Assembly: GCA_030734395.1 (NCBI GenBank)
Contig: JAUZTG010000008.1
Location: 1-64,000, forward strand
From: Sarocladium kiliense
Lineage: Eukaryota; Ascomycota; Sordariomycetes; Hypocreales; Sarocladiaceae
DNA: 64,000 bases
Direction: 5' to 3'
The position numbers and the translations under genes are program-made. How positions within the stretch are numbered: position 1 is the stretch's first letter; every line of letters begins with the position of its first letter. Positions 46,399 to 57,247 of this stretch are shown piece by piece. The notes beneath the pieces were generated by a model. It worked only from the letters and a program-made list of their open reading frames with translations. It searched no databases and was not told the origin of the DNA.

Positions 46399-46868
46399 AG
46401 TGATGAAGGTGTGATGTCGACGGCCTGTCTCGGACAGAAAATGAGTGTGGCCGTGAACACCAATTCAAGGCACACGAATTCGGTGCTCCAGCTTATGAGA
46501 AACTGTGTCAATCAAGACGATATGATGTAGGATGACGGCTATTGCACCACCAAGTGCATGGCGCACGCAAGATGTAAGTGGGAGAACTAGGCCCACTGTA
46601 TCCTTGGGCTACTGCAACTGTTATAACCGGCATCACGACGGGAGAGGAAATCCCATCGGAAGGGCGAGTTGACGAAAACCGCTTGTTGTCTTATATAAAA
46701 GATACAAGTATATATAGATGTGTAGATTTGAATCAGATAGTCTTCCGTGCTGCGGGTGAGGTCATGTTCTCTAGATGAGTCTTGCGGGACCATCCAAGAT
46801 AAGATCATCTTCCGGCATGGCAAGTAAACACCACTTTGTATATCCGTCTAGAACGCCTCGCCCACATC
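46399..46868. other. Intergenic region
   Basis: About 470 bp between the start of the second oxygenase and the 3' end of the copper transporter gene. Presumed promoter and 3' UTR. Nothing else seen. Confidence 0.35.
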
Positions 46869-47682
46869 TCAATGGCAAGCATTCTCCTTCGTAGACGACG
46901 TGTTCTCCCCAAAGAAATAGTATCCCAAGAAAGCGCCCAGCGAGACGGAAATCATGACCCATCCATTGTATGTCATAAATACAAGCCTGCAAACATCAGC
47001 ATTCCATATGGTCAATCACGAGGGAATGAGAAAAGCCACTTACATGAGCATGAAGGCGTAAAAGTTCTGGAGTGCGTAGAGGACAGACTTGATGAGATGG
47101 GCCCTCTGGCCCGCGGCGGCCTGGTTCTGTCCTGGCGGGAGGAAAGGCGTGGTCTCAGTAACGGATCCAGAAGTAGTATTTGCATTGTGATTGTGGTCTC
47201 GAGTGAATCGCAGAAGCCTTAGCTGAGATGGTTCCATCGCAGATACGGATCAAGGGAAACACAAGACCTGCATGTGTTTCCCCAAACCCTCGAGGCGAAG
47301 GGGGAAAGGAGAGGGCAGGGGCTGAGGAGTACTTACGAGGGATGGATTCGATCTGCTTTGCGAGGGTGAGCTCGTAGCGACGAGAGGCCGCGCGAAGAGC
47401 TTCGTAGCCAACGCCGAGGAGGACGACGATGACGAGAGATGTGAGGAGGGTGGCGGTGGAGCGGACGTGCCATTGGCGGAAGACGATGCAGAGATTCTCG
47501 GTGTCCCATGTGAAGAGCATCTAGGAGAAGGTCAGCGAGAGCATACGCGAGGAAGGAGAGTGGTGAAGAGGAAGTGAGAGACGCACGTTCATGCTGCACA
47601 TGGGTTCCATGCCGCCGTCGCCGCCGTGACCACCACCGTGGTCCATGTGGCCGGAGTGATCCATGTGGCTGTGATGAGCCAT
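46869..47682 (-). CDS. Ctr-family copper transporter
   Basis: Exons 47587-47682, 47337-47520, 47044-47197 and 46869-46986 give 552 nt, 183 aa. The N-terminus is the usual metal-binding Met/His segment (MAHHSHMDHSGHMDHGGGHG, then MEPMCSMNMLF). The first membrane helix region begins FTWDTENLCIVFRQWHV. The second membrane segment holds the copper-selectivity motif MxxxM (MLVFM) and the third the GxxxG packing motif (GAFLGYYFFG). Such trimers import Cu(I) across the plasma or vacuolar membrane. The loop after the first helix is variable. The acceptor of the second intron (GAG at 47198) is weak and was chosen because it keeps phase; that boundary could be wrong by a few codons. It is divergent from the 3-hydroxyanthranilate dioxygenase gene. 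Confidence 0.88.
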
Positions 47683-48437
47683 GATGAGGTTGAAGACGAG
47701 GGGGTGATGGTGCGTTGACGTGAGGAGTGAGGCTGAGGTTGAAGGAGAAGAGTCGAGAGTCGAGCTGAGACGAGGACAATCGACTGAGTGGTGGTGATGT
47801 GTCCCTGGCCTCAGCTGCATCACGCATCAGCTGTTGTTTCAGGGACCAGCCACCACTGTGAGACCCTGAGGTGTTCCCCTGTCGTCGCCTATCAGCCGCT
47901 TATCTCAGTGGGGCGGACCAGCCCAGGAGCAGCACCGACGCCTCTGTGTTGAGCTGGTTTTCGGGGATTTAGCGGATGTGCAGCCACTGTGGTGCGGGGG
48001 TCGTGCTTCTCCAATCCCCGCAGCCAGGCACACACCACCACCAGACACTGCCCTGCCAGCTATGGCACGCGACGGCAGACGGCCGGGACTGAAGCTGTCT
48101 TATTAATCGACGGCGGCAGCGGGAAGGCGGATGATGCACAGCTCGACTTCGACGACGGATCGACACCAAGATACTCTGACTCTGAAACCCTTTATGAAGA
48201 TACTACATACCCCAGGCTGTCTGTCATTATAACCGCAGTATCCGATACAGTGGACTCTTGTCAAGCAGCCAGCTATCACCACACGCCACTAACCCACTCA
48301 CAACCTCAACCTTCTCACAATCCCCTCATCGTCATCATACCACCATCTCTCCGAGTCACATCTTCTCAACAACAGCAGAAGCACACCTTTCACTGAGAAT
48401 AGCTCATCTCATCTGATCCTGGGACACAGCCAACACC
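47683..48437. promoter_or_regulatory. Divergent promoter region, Ctr transporter / BNA1
   Basis: About 755 bp between divergent start codons. No conserved ORF. The stretch just before 48437 is C/A-rich like many fungal leaders. Confidence 0.35.
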
Positions 48438-49054
48438 ATGTCCATCGGCTCACCCATCAACCTGCCCAAGTGGTTAGTCATCCCACTCACCACCACCAAC
48501 ACCATCACCACCTATACTGACAGAACTCACCCTCCAGGCTCGAGGAGAACTCTCATCTCCTCCAACCCCCCATCAACAACTACTGCGTCTACAACGAAGA
48601 CTTCACCGTCATGATTGTCGGCGGCCCCAACGCCCGCACAGACTACCACATCAACCAGACCCCCGAATTCTTCCACCAGCACAAGGGCGCCATGCTCCTC
48701 AAGATCGTCGAACCCTCCACAAACACCCACCGCGACATCATCATCCGCGAAGGCGACCTATTCCTCCTCCCTGCCAACACGCCCCATAACCCTGTCAGAT
48801 TCGCGAATACCGTAGGTGTTGTGCTCGAGCAGAGGAGGCCGGAGGGCAGTGTTGATAGACTGAGGTGGTATTGTCAGGGTTGTGGGGAGGTGGTGCATGA
48901 GGCGGCGTTTCATTGTACGGATTTGGGGACGCAGATTAAGGAGGCTGTAAATGACTTCAAGGGCGATGAGGAGAAGAGGAGGTGTGGCAAGTGTGGTGAG
49001 ATTGCCGATGCTGCGCCTAAGCCTGGGTCCATCAAGGATCCCAACTTGGAGTGA
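48438..49054 (+). CDS. bna1: 3-hydroxyanthranilate 3,4-dioxygenase
   Basis: Cytosolic non-haem iron dioxygenase of the kynurenine pathway; opens 3-hydroxyanthranilate to aminocarboxymuconate semialdehyde, the precursor of quinolinate and NAD. Exons 48438-48472 and 48538-49054 sum to 552 nt, 183 aa, normal. Substrate- and iron-binding residues of the cupin core are visible: Arg45, His49, Glu55 (NARTDYHINQTPEFFHQHKG) and His95 (ANTPHNPVRF). The C-terminal rubredoxin-like second metal site is complete, with two CxxC pairs at Cys124/Cys127 and Cys161/Cys164. The 65-bp intron falls after codon 11. The gene converges on an FAH-family hydrolase gene 187 bp away. Confidence 0.96.
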
Positions 49055-49241
49055 GCGTGATGCTGTACGGTTCAGTCCTTGTCATGATATGACGTTGAGC
49101 CGAAAAGAAGTTGTAATGAGTCTTGTACACGTATTTATTTCAGATGTATCTAGCAACCCAAATATCCCATCTCTCTCGTCGTTACCAAACCCTCTCCCTC
49201 ACGAGGCACACACTCCCCCTCATGCTAGGATGAACGCATCC

Positions 49242-50125
49242 TTAAGTCTCAGCAAACTCATACGAAGAAGTCGAATCCTCAACCGGAATCTCAACCTTAC
49301 CCTCCTCCAACTCTTTCCCATCAACCCTCACACCCGCCCTCATCACATCCCCAGCCACCACACTCCCCACACCAGCCGGCGTGCCCGTCAGCACAATGTC
49401 ACCAGGGTACAGCGTCATGACCTTGGAGATATCGCTCACGATCCTAGGAATCTGGTAGATCATGAGGTTGGTGGATCCCTGCTGCTTCGTCTCCCCGTTG
49501 ACGGAAAGGTACAGCTCGACGTTGTGAGGATCCGGGATGGAAGCCTTGGGGATAATGGAGGACATGGGGAGGAAGGTGTCGAAGCCCTTGGCGATGTCCC
49601 AGGGGAGACCCTTCTTCTTGGCCTCGTTCTGCGCGTTACGCGCGGTCATGTCGATGGCGATGGCGTAGGCTAGGATCTCATTTGTAAGCATGTTTGGCCC
49701 GACCTCATCAGCGAAGATCTCACTCACACTCAACAGCGTCCAGCGCACCCTTTGCATCATCCGCCTTCAGATCCCGCACCTTCTTGCCCATCACAAGCGC
49801 CAGCTCAACCTCATAGTGCAGATCAACACCCTTGGGCCTCAGACACGGGCCCTCACCGGGAGTGACGATAGAGGAGGTAGGCTTGAGGAAGAAGAAAGGC
49901 TGCTTAGGCTTCGTGTTCTGCAGCTCAGCGATATGGTCACTATGGTCGTATGAGGTCAGCCTCACTCACTCACTCGCTCGCTCATCGCAGTGTCCTCCCT
50001 CCGGCATCGGCAATTCGACGAGAGATGAAGAGGGCAGCTAGAAAGACTCACGCGTAATTGCGACCAATGCAGATGACCTTTCCGGCCTGCTTCAGTGGCG
50101 ACGCCTGTCCAGCCATAGTAGCCAT
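49242..50125 (-). CDS. Fumarylacetoacetate hydrolase family protein (FAHD1-like)
   Basis: Exons 50052-50125, 49728-49939 and 49242-49669 sum to 714 nt, 237 aa. Family marks: GKVICIGRNYADH at the N-terminus, FFLKPTSSI, the metal-binding HYEVELALVMGK, AIDMTARNAQ, KGFDTFLPMS and LTGTPAGVGSV. Relatives are acylpyruvases and oxaloacetate decarboxylases or tautomerases (FAHD1), often mitochondrial; no strong presequence is seen here. The exact substrate is inferred only at family level. It converges on 3-hydroxyanthranilate dioxygenase; both families act on products of aromatic amino-acid breakdown, but a direct link is not shown. Confidence 0.92.
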
Positions 50126-50791
50126 AGTTCTCCTCAATCCAAACATGATGTCTACCGAGTTTCAGAAGAAACGGATCAAGAAACTCCTTTCGCTAGCTTT
50201 TAAGAAATGGAAGGAATGGGAAAGAGCCAATCAGATAGAGGATGAACTAATGATGCAGCCCTTCGGTAGTTCGCAGTGGCAAGTCAGTCGGTGGTTCCTT
50301 TTGGTGGTGTTTGGCGAGGGAAATTGACAAGGCCGGTCGTCGCGAGTCCGCGCGCGATTGGAGCGCTGTTCCGGGCGCCATGGCCGAGGTTCGGAGATGG
50401 AACGGGGGTTGCTCCGCGACTCGGCGTCGGATCACGGCGCATTTCCGAACCAGCTGCTCCTGTTCTACTCGGACAAGTAAATTCACATAGGGATCGTGAC
50501 ACATTCTACGACATTCAGTCGTTCCGAGGTCGGTCGCTAGGAAATGGCAAGTATGCACCTCTGCGTTATGCCTCATCTACTTGCAGAAAGAAACCCATCC
50601 CGTTCGAAGAAGCAGTGCCACCAGCCGAATATCAACACCATTCGGATGCATGGCTGCCAATCGCTTTCCGTTCTCCTTTGCCCAACGCCCAGCAAATGCA
50701 ATGAACCAAGTCATCAAACGTCATCTTCATCACATGGCCCTTGCTCCCAGACGATCCCGGGAATCCGAGACTGACACCTCCAAACCTCCTC
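50126..50791. other. Intergenic region with an orphan ORF
   Basis: About 670 bp between the FAHD1-like start and the cullin stop. A 142-codon plus-strand ORF (50276-50704) fills much of it, but has no recognisable domain, an average-looking composition and no family resemblance. I regard it as possible but unproven coding sequence. Confidence 0.3.
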
Positions 50792-53745
50792 TTAAGCCAT
50801 GTAGCGGTACATCGAGGGTGCCCCTTCCTCATCCGGTCGCTCTAGATACTCACGCACGATGAGATCTTCGATGCGCTTCTTAATGAGCGACACTTCGGGC
50901 TTGAAACGACCGACGAGCTGTGTGAGGACCTCGCTGACGAGCTGCGAGTGGTTGAGCTCCTTTCGGGACCTGTTCAATCTCTTGTTAGCCATGAATTATT
51001 TGCTGGGCACGGTTGAGGGAACATACTTCATAATCCTCACAATAGCGGCATCCACTATATGCGCTCTCGTCTGGTTATTTTTCTCCTCGGTTCGCTGTCG
51101 CTCCTGGCCATCCTCAACCTTGGACACTGCATTGACGATAGGTGCCTTAATCTTCAACGCCTTACTCTGGAACGAAGCATTGAAGGAGAACCTATCCCCG
51201 GGCTTGATGGACTTGGTTGCCGGCTCCTTGAGAAGTACCCGAGCCTTGGGCGCCACGGCAATCGAGGTAAGAGCCCGCATGAGGTCTTGGTTGCCGATGC
51301 CTGTCTTGTCTTGAATTTCCTCCAACGAGAGGGACTCCCCCTCTCCGAGATCGTTGAAAAGCATCATGACAACCATGGCGAAGGTTGGCACGGTGATGTC
51401 GTGGCGCCGTTCACGGGCCAGAATGCCAGACTTTCCAGGAATAGCCGGGAAAACACACTTGACCTCCGCAGAACCCGTAGTGCCAATCCATGTCAGCTTA
51501 CGTCCGCTTCGGTCTGACAGGTAGAACTGCTCGAAACTGGTCTTCAGTCGCTCTACTTCATGAGGGTAGTTGCAAGTCATCCGAGCGCCATCACCGATTT
51601 GAGTGGTTCGGCCCATGACCTCGGGAGGCCAGTAGTTGGTCGTGAGCACGTTGATGGCCAAGTCGATAGTCTTACTACCATCACCAGCCATGCGTATGTG
51701 ATCGCGATATCGTGTAGTGAGCTCGCCAGAGGTCTCAAGGTCACGGAACATGCCCTCGAACTTGCTTGTAAAGTGCTGGCCCAGCTCCTGTTTCATGCGC
51801 GACAGCATCTGCTTTTCGACGTCGTGGCTCTCGGATTTACCTTGAAGCAAGCGACGGCCGAGATGGCGCTGGTAGTAGGTCTGGAACATGTCCCTGTCCT
51901 GAAGGAACCGAATGAGAGCAATAGCCTTCTCGAGCTGCTGATCGATCTCTGTTTCTGTCTTGCCCTTGATGCCCCTTCGCAGGGTATCATCGATGAAGAG
52001 CGACACGTATTCAGGGCTGCGCTGGAACATATTGATGAAGTCGGTGAAGCTTTTGGTGAGCGAGCTGTGGATGATGAGGTCGTCTTGGAAACAAAGGCGA
52101 GAGAGGTTGTCGAATTTATCCTTGAGGCGAAGGACGTCGTCGACCCATTTGATTGCCGCCGCGGTTTGCTGTGCGGCGGGATTCAATGTCTTCTTCGCAC
52201 CTTCACCCTCGTCGTCTCCGTCTGCCTGTGCCATTGAAAAGTCTGTACCTCGGAGCACCTTCTCAACCTCAAGCCCGAGCTCAACCACTCTCTTTTGAAG
52301 AATCTCGCGCAGTGCCTCTTTGTTATCGTCGATCCTTGAAATAAGTTTGTAAAGCATGGAAAGGTCTTCCACTTTGTCGTTGTCGATCATGGATCTCAAC
52401 CCGCTGCCTTCCATCCCCAGGAATTCATGCAGATGTTTGCGAATTAGCTCGCGGTCGATGACTGATGACACTTTCGGAAGCGTTTCGACCTCAATTGTCG
52501 TGCCGCACCGGTCCGCTTCCTGGGTTAAGCGATCGGATGTGTGCCTTAACCATCTGCTTGTGTTTGCTGCCCTTAGAAGGTTCTCACATTCTTTGGCATA
52601 GAATTCTTCACTGTTTTTGAGGAACCGGGGCTCAAAAACCGTCAGGTAGAGCTTTTCCTGCTCGTTTTCCTCTTCTGACTCGTAGAGGCACGTCAACATG
52701 CGGCTGCAGCTTCGGATGAGATTGCGGTCAATAACATCGCCTTCTCTTTCCATGTTGATCTGATCGAGCATTACGGAGATGAGGATGTCAATCACCATGC
52801 TTTCGGTGTTAGCATTGAGGCATGATCGTAGGATGTGGTCTCGGAACAATCCGATGGTCGTCGTGAAGATCGGCACCCTATTCGACTCAAGTTGAGTGTA
52901 GCCTCGATCCAGGTACATGAGAATATCTGCCGTCATATTCATGGACATGTTGTGGTCCTCCCACTGATCTCGAATTCCCTTAAGAAACTTCTCGCCAGTC
53001 TGCCGCCTCTCGTTGACAGACTTGGCAGCAGACTGATCAACCCCGATACTGATGAGGTTTCTGCTCACCAGAGCCTCGATCTTTGGGATCACATGCTCGG
53101 CAAACCATTGTTCCTCGAAGCTTTTGACGTGATTGTAGAGCAGCTCTCCCTTCTTCTTAAGAACGATTTTATAGGACGCTCGGTACAGCTCTTCGAATGA
53201 CAACCGACTGCTGTTCTTATTGTGAATATCGACGAGGGCTTCTCTTAATGAATTCCAGCATGCTTCGAAATCGGCATTTTCTCCGGCTCCCTGCGGCTGT
53301 AATCGCTTTGCATTAGCCAAAAGTCTCTCTCGCTTGGTGCTCAGTGCATTCGTGAACTGCCAGCGACGTTTGTTTCGCTCTTGCTGTGCCTGCTTGTCCT
53401 CAAAGTAGGAAGGCTTCCTCTTTTGGCCAGCCTTGAGGGTCGCTCTCGGCAGCTTGGGCTTTCGACTGGGCTCTGGCCCGGTCCATCCTGTTGGAAGTGG
53501 CAAGAGGTGCACCTTCACCTTCAACAAAGGCGCGCCGTAAGGATTGGGAGGAGCCATGGTAATGTGATAATGAGAGGTATGAGGGAAGAATAGGTTCGGG
53601 GCGGGTGTCTTGGAGAGATATTGGGATTTCCCGAGTAAAATAGCAGTAGAATAGTCATGGATGATATGGCACTTACACGTACGATGCGGCGGGGCGGGCG
53701 AATGCGACCCCCCCTCGCTCCCGCTCCGCCTCGCCCGGTAATCAT
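50792..53745 (-). CDS. cul3: Cullin-3 ubiquitin ligase scaffold
   Basis: Scaffold of BTB-type cullin-RING ligases. My model uses exons 53677-53745, 51027-53296 and 50792-50969: 2517 nt, 838 aa. The first exon encodes MITGRGGAGARGGRIRPPRR, the usual basic CUL3 start in filamentous fungi. It splices at GTAAGT to a TACAG acceptor preceded by a CTAAT branch point, giving PQGAGENADFEACWNSLREA. Cullin repeats follow (SSRLSFEELYRASYKIVLKK), then the cullin homology domain (RDMFQTYYQRHLGRRLLQGK) and the C-terminal winged helix with the neddylation lysine region VSLIKKRIEDLIVREYLER at about residue 810. Alternatively, translation from an ATG at 53557 inside the first intron stays in frame and gives 902 aa with a different N-terminus. 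Confidence 0.93.
53297..53676 (-). other. First intron of cul3 containing an in-frame ORF
   Basis: A 380-bp intron in the cullin-3 model. From an ATG at 53557 it is open for 87 codons and runs in frame into exon 2. The encoded segment is basic with a helix-like stretch (QQERNKRRWQFTNALSTKRE) and could form an alternative cullin N-terminus if the intron is retained or a second promoter is used. Confidence 0.6.
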
Positions 53746-54419
53746 GGCTCCGGCAGCCCCCTATCCCCCAAAATCGGCGGTGTCGCAGTGTTTCAGTCTC
53801 GTGAAGTTCAGACGTTTGTCGAGAGTTCGGCTCGAAGAGGAGTGGCAGCCGTTGAAGAGGCAGGTTCTCGAGCTGGCGCTTGGTGAACTCGCGGGGTTCG
53901 TGGCTTGCCCGAGTTCAAATACTTGGAGTCGACGACAAGAAAGTGGAAGGGATGTTGGTGCCAGCAGTGGCTCAAATCGACGAAAAGGCCAGGAATATCA
54001 ATAAGTCCGCGCAAAGTCCAGCCAGTTGGCTCACAAGCGTGGCGAGAATCTCGCCGGGCTGCTGGAAAGATGTTTAGCAAAAGGAAGTTGCCCTCCAACG
54101 TGCAACGGTTCACCCCCAGGCGGCGACCAGGTCCCGCGATCCTTATCGATAAGACGCCACCACATCCACCACGGCCAACCTTCCCAACATCGCCCACGCG
54201 CCACACTTCTGCGTCACGTGCATCTGCTTTTCGAGGCTTGACGCAGGCAGAGAGCAAGAGTAGCGCCTCGCGACTTTTCTGAGCCGCCCGCCGCCAAACC
54301 ACCAAAGCGAAGCTCGAGACCAAACACGCGAGAGCTGCTTCTGTCGTTATTTCTCGCCCTTGCTCTCTTACATCTAATCGTTTCCGTGGCAGAAGGCTAG
54401 AAATACACAATTGCCCATC
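53746..54419. promoter_or_regulatory. Divergent promoter region, cul3 / smd1
   Basis: About 675 bp between divergent start codons of two housekeeping genes. ORFs on both strands are short and without domains. A bidirectional promoter is the simplest reading. Confidence 0.4.
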
Positions 54420-54929
54420 ATGAAGCTCGTCAGGTTTGTTCTCGCTCCTTAGCTTGCTGCTCTGCCTGGGCTTTCCGCTGATAATGTGCCATCACAGGTT
54501 TCTGATGAAATGCGCCAACGAGACGGTGACCATTGAGCTCAAGAATGGTGCGCCTTTTCCTCCTACTATTCAACATTGTTTCTCCCGACAAGACAGCCAG
54601 CTAACTCCCACTGCGCAGGCACGATTGTCCACGGCAGCATCTCCTCCGTCTCCCCTCAGATGAATACCGCTCTGCGCAATGTCAAGATGACCGCCAAGGG
54701 CCAAGATCCCATCTCTCTCGACACGATGAACATTCGCGGGTCAACCATTCGCTACTTCATTCTTCCCGACTCTCTCCCACTCGACACCCTGCTCATCGAC
54801 GACGCGCCCAAGCCGAAGAACAAGGCTCGCAAGGAGGCCGAGAGGGGAGCTACTGGCGGCAGAGGTGGACGCGGGAGGGGTGGTCCGAGAGGTCGCGGAA
54901 GGGGTAGGGGGGGCCGGGGTCGTGGTTGA
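54420..54929 (+). CDS. smd1: Small nuclear ribonucleoprotein Sm D1
   Basis: Core spliceosomal Sm-ring protein of the U1, U2, U4 and U5 snRNPs. Exons 54420-54433 (14 nt), 54498-54547 (50 nt) and 54619-54929 sum to 375 nt, 124 aa. The spliced N-terminus MKLVRFLMKCANETVTIELK followed by NGTIVHGSISSV is the Sm1 motif, and NIRGSTIRYFILPDSLPLDT the Sm2 motif. The C-terminus ends in an RG-rich tail (GRGGRGRGGPRGRGRGRGG), the usual site of arginine dimethylation. Two introns break the first 21 codons, so the gene for a splicing component itself depends on accurate recognition of a 14-nt first coding exon. Confidence 0.97.
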
Positions 54930-55268
54930 AAGGTTCATGAGCCTTTGGAATGAATTTGTTGGAAAGCGCCGTGGAGGAGAACGCTGACCAAGGCTCAGCA
55001 TGAAGAGGAGGCGATCTCATGAAGCTCAAAGAGTGTGGCAGACAACGAATCTGTGGAATGAATCTGGCGTTCAGGTTTTTGATCGGCTCTCTAGAAAAAG
55101 TCTTATGGCACCATGTTTCTCGGCAGACGGTTGGACATTGTGACGAAGCGAAAGAATGGAATGGGGTATCATTCTAGGAGGCAGACGAAAGCATGTCTGA
55201 ATACAAACACCGACAAGCCCTTGCTACGTCCCACGCGTTTCTCGTCGTTACTAAACCTTCAAGAGTGA
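54930..55268. other. Convergent 3' intergenic region
   Basis: About 340 bp between the smd1 and mtq2 3' ends. Presumably 3' UTRs; nothing else seen. Confidence 0.35.
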
Positions 55269-56018
55269 TCATTCCCTCCATATCCTCACGACCTGGAGTT
55301 TCTCTCTTCCTGCCGTCTTCCCACTTGATGAAACACTCTCAGCCCTCCACTCGCTCCCCATAGCTCTGACACGATCCTTGACCTCGTCAGGTTTGTTCCC
55401 CCAGCAGAGAAGGATATAAGCGCATCCCTTCTGCGACAGCGTCGTGGGCAATGCCTCCAGTAGCCTGTCGGTGGTCTCCATACCATCCCTTCCACCGGCG
55501 TAAGATAATGCCAGAAGATACGAATCATCTTCGAAAGACGGGTTGCCCGTTGTTCCTGGGACATCATGCTTGAAGCTCTCTGGTCGCTCAGGCATTTCGG
55601 AGGTTGGCACGTATGGTGGATTAAATATGAGAACATCGACCGCTCCATCCCTCAGCGGAGAAGTGAGATCACCCATGCAAGAGCCCAAGTTCACCCCATG
55701 CGTAACCGGGTTATCTTGCTGAGCCTTCTTCACCGTCCCCAACGTCGCGCGACACGCAAACGCATTCATATCCACGCCCGCAGTCAACACTGCTCTGGAC
55801 CCAAATATTGTACTCGAATGTGCATTCACAAAAGCTAACACAACGCCGGACCCTGTGCCAACCTCGACAACGAGGGGCACAGACCCTGACCCAAAGCGGT
55901 TGTGCAGGAAGCTGGTCTCAGATGCGCTTCCGAAGGTGTCAAGAAGGAGGAATGAGTCCTCTGCAGGCTCGTAGACTCGCTCGTACGGGACGTGAGAAGT
56001 ATCTGGAGTTGGAAGCAT
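55269..56018 (-). CDS. mtq2: eRF1 N5-glutamine methyltransferase catalytic subunit
   Basis: Intronless, 249 aa from the ATG at 56018; the frame is open to 56144, but MLPTPDTSHVPYERVYEPAE matches the family start. Mtq2 with its activator Trm112 methylates the glutamine of the GGQ motif in release factor eRF1. The class I SAM-binding fold shows motif I EVGTGSG (about residues 52-58), and the HemK-type catalytic signature NPPY lies at 133-136 in DVLIFNPPYVPTSEMPERP. The protein has no extra N-terminal domain, as expected for the eukaryotic cytosolic enzyme rather than the mitochondrial HemK-like one. Confidence 0.95.
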   Translation of the reverse strand: MLPTPDTSHVPYERVYEPAEDSFLLLDTFGSASETSFLHNRFGSGSVPLVVEVGTGSGVVLAFVNAHSSTIFGSRAVLTAGVDMNAFACRATLGTVKKAQQDNPVTHGVNLGSCMGDLTSPLRDGAVDVLIFNPPYVPTSEMPERPESFKHDVPGTTGNPSFEDDSYLLALSYAGGRDGMETTDRLLEALPTTLSQKGCAYILLCWGNKPDEVKDRVRAMGSEWRAESVSSSGKTAGREKLQVVRIWRE

Positions 56019-56359
56019 GGTTGTCTTTGTGGTTTGAGGATGCGTGGTGAGGGAGTGAATCAGAGGTGTCGTGGTACTGGACGTGAAGAGAAAGTTGCCG
56101 TGGTGGGGCATTTCGAGCCACGGTGATGTAGAGGTCACCATCACGACAGACCCCCTTACATATAGTCCCGGAAATAGAAGTTGGGAAATGAAGCGAATTT
56201 TAAAGGATCATTGAAGTTTGTAGCTCGCTTGCTTCGTTCCCAAACCCCGATCTCGTTTACGTCGAAACCCTGTGGCCTCGCGGTGGCTGTCTTCATCGCT
56301 CCCATCACTCACAGGCTCGCCCTCGCTTTCTCCTCTTCATCACCACATCTCAGGTTTTC
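56019..56359. other. Intergenic region upstream of mtq2
   Basis: About 340 bp, probably mtq2 promoter and the 3' UTR of the next gene. Nothing else seen. Confidence 0.35.
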
Positions 56360-56680
56360 TCACAGAATCACACAAGCCCCTCCCCTCAACCTTCCCAGGT
56401 TGCAGTCAATTCCCCAATCCTCCACATCAGGTCCAACTCCCCACTTGATCCCTCTCCTCATGGCTTCCACCATCCTCACACAGTTCCGATCATACGCACC
56501 ATCAAGATCACATTTCGGGCACGGTCTTGATTTGGTTCGATAAAAGCGAGGAGTCGCATTCATTGTGCCGTCATAGAAGGAGGGACAGTTGGAGAAGCCC
56601 ATGCCTGGACCACAGGACTCGGTGATGGTGGCCCAGATGTGGCGGCAGGTCTTGTGTTGGTAGTAGGTTGCGATGCACAT
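56360..56680 (-). CDS. Small Cys/His-rich conserved hypothetical protein
   Basis: Intronless, 106 aa from MCIATYYQHKTCRHIW. An in-frame start 21 codons upstream exists, but MCIATYY looks like the natural start. Cysteines and histidines are spaced in pairs (C..H..C..H early, then CGPGM, NCPSF, and CPKCDLDG), suggesting a small zinc-binding fold. The pattern resembles small fungal hypothetical proteins I have seen before, but no function is known to me. The C-terminal third is less Cys-rich. It lies between mtq2 and the YVC1-like gene on the same strand. Confidence 0.65.
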   Translation of the reverse strand: MCIATYYQHKTCRHIWATITESCGPGMGFSNCPSFYDGTMNATPRFYRTKSRPCPKCDLDGAYDRNCVRMVEAMRRGIKWGVGPDVEDWGIDCNLGRLRGGACVIL

Positions 56681-57247
56681 CTTGAACTTGTTTGTTTGTC
56701 TTGATGGCGTATCAAGGAGTAGGATAGAGCAATTTAGTGTCACTGAGGGCTGGTTGCTGTTGTATGAGGCAGAAACCGTGGCCTGGTGTTTCGATCGTGG
56801 AAGGAGATTTGAAGCGAGGTTTGAATCAGACAGATCCCAGCGCTGACGAGCAGCTGATACACTTGCGACAGCTGAAATAGATGGTTTACAAGAGCCATAC
56901 CATCATGTGGCGTACGCTGAATGCTTCGCGACTGGTTCATCGACGGCTATCTTCCCTCGATCCTTTTCCACTGAATATTTCACACTGCTCTCTGCATCGA
57001 CTTTTGGAGCGGCATGGGTAGGAAAATACTCCTCGTATTCTTCTGCGCGGTGCGAAGGTTGAGTGTGATGAGCAGCGTGGCTCTGTGTGGGCTTTTTAAG
57101 TCAGACGAGGTCCTGTGATGCTAGCATATTCGTGGAAGATCGTATATTTATGGTTCTAGTACAAAAGATGCTTGTATCGCTTATCGCTGTCGAAACAGTT
57201 CCTCAACGCCAGATCTCCGTGTCCCCCTTCCAGGGATCGACGCAGCT
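56681..57247. other. Intergenic region
   Basis: About 570 bp between the small Cys/His gene start and the YVC1-like stop. No recognised feature. Confidence 0.35.

Noticed and set aside
53557..53650. Start of cullin-3 at the ATG at 53557 as the only start.
   Set aside because: It omits the conserved GR-rich first exon at 53677-53745, which splices in frame with a good donor, branch point and acceptor; kept only as an alternative isoform.
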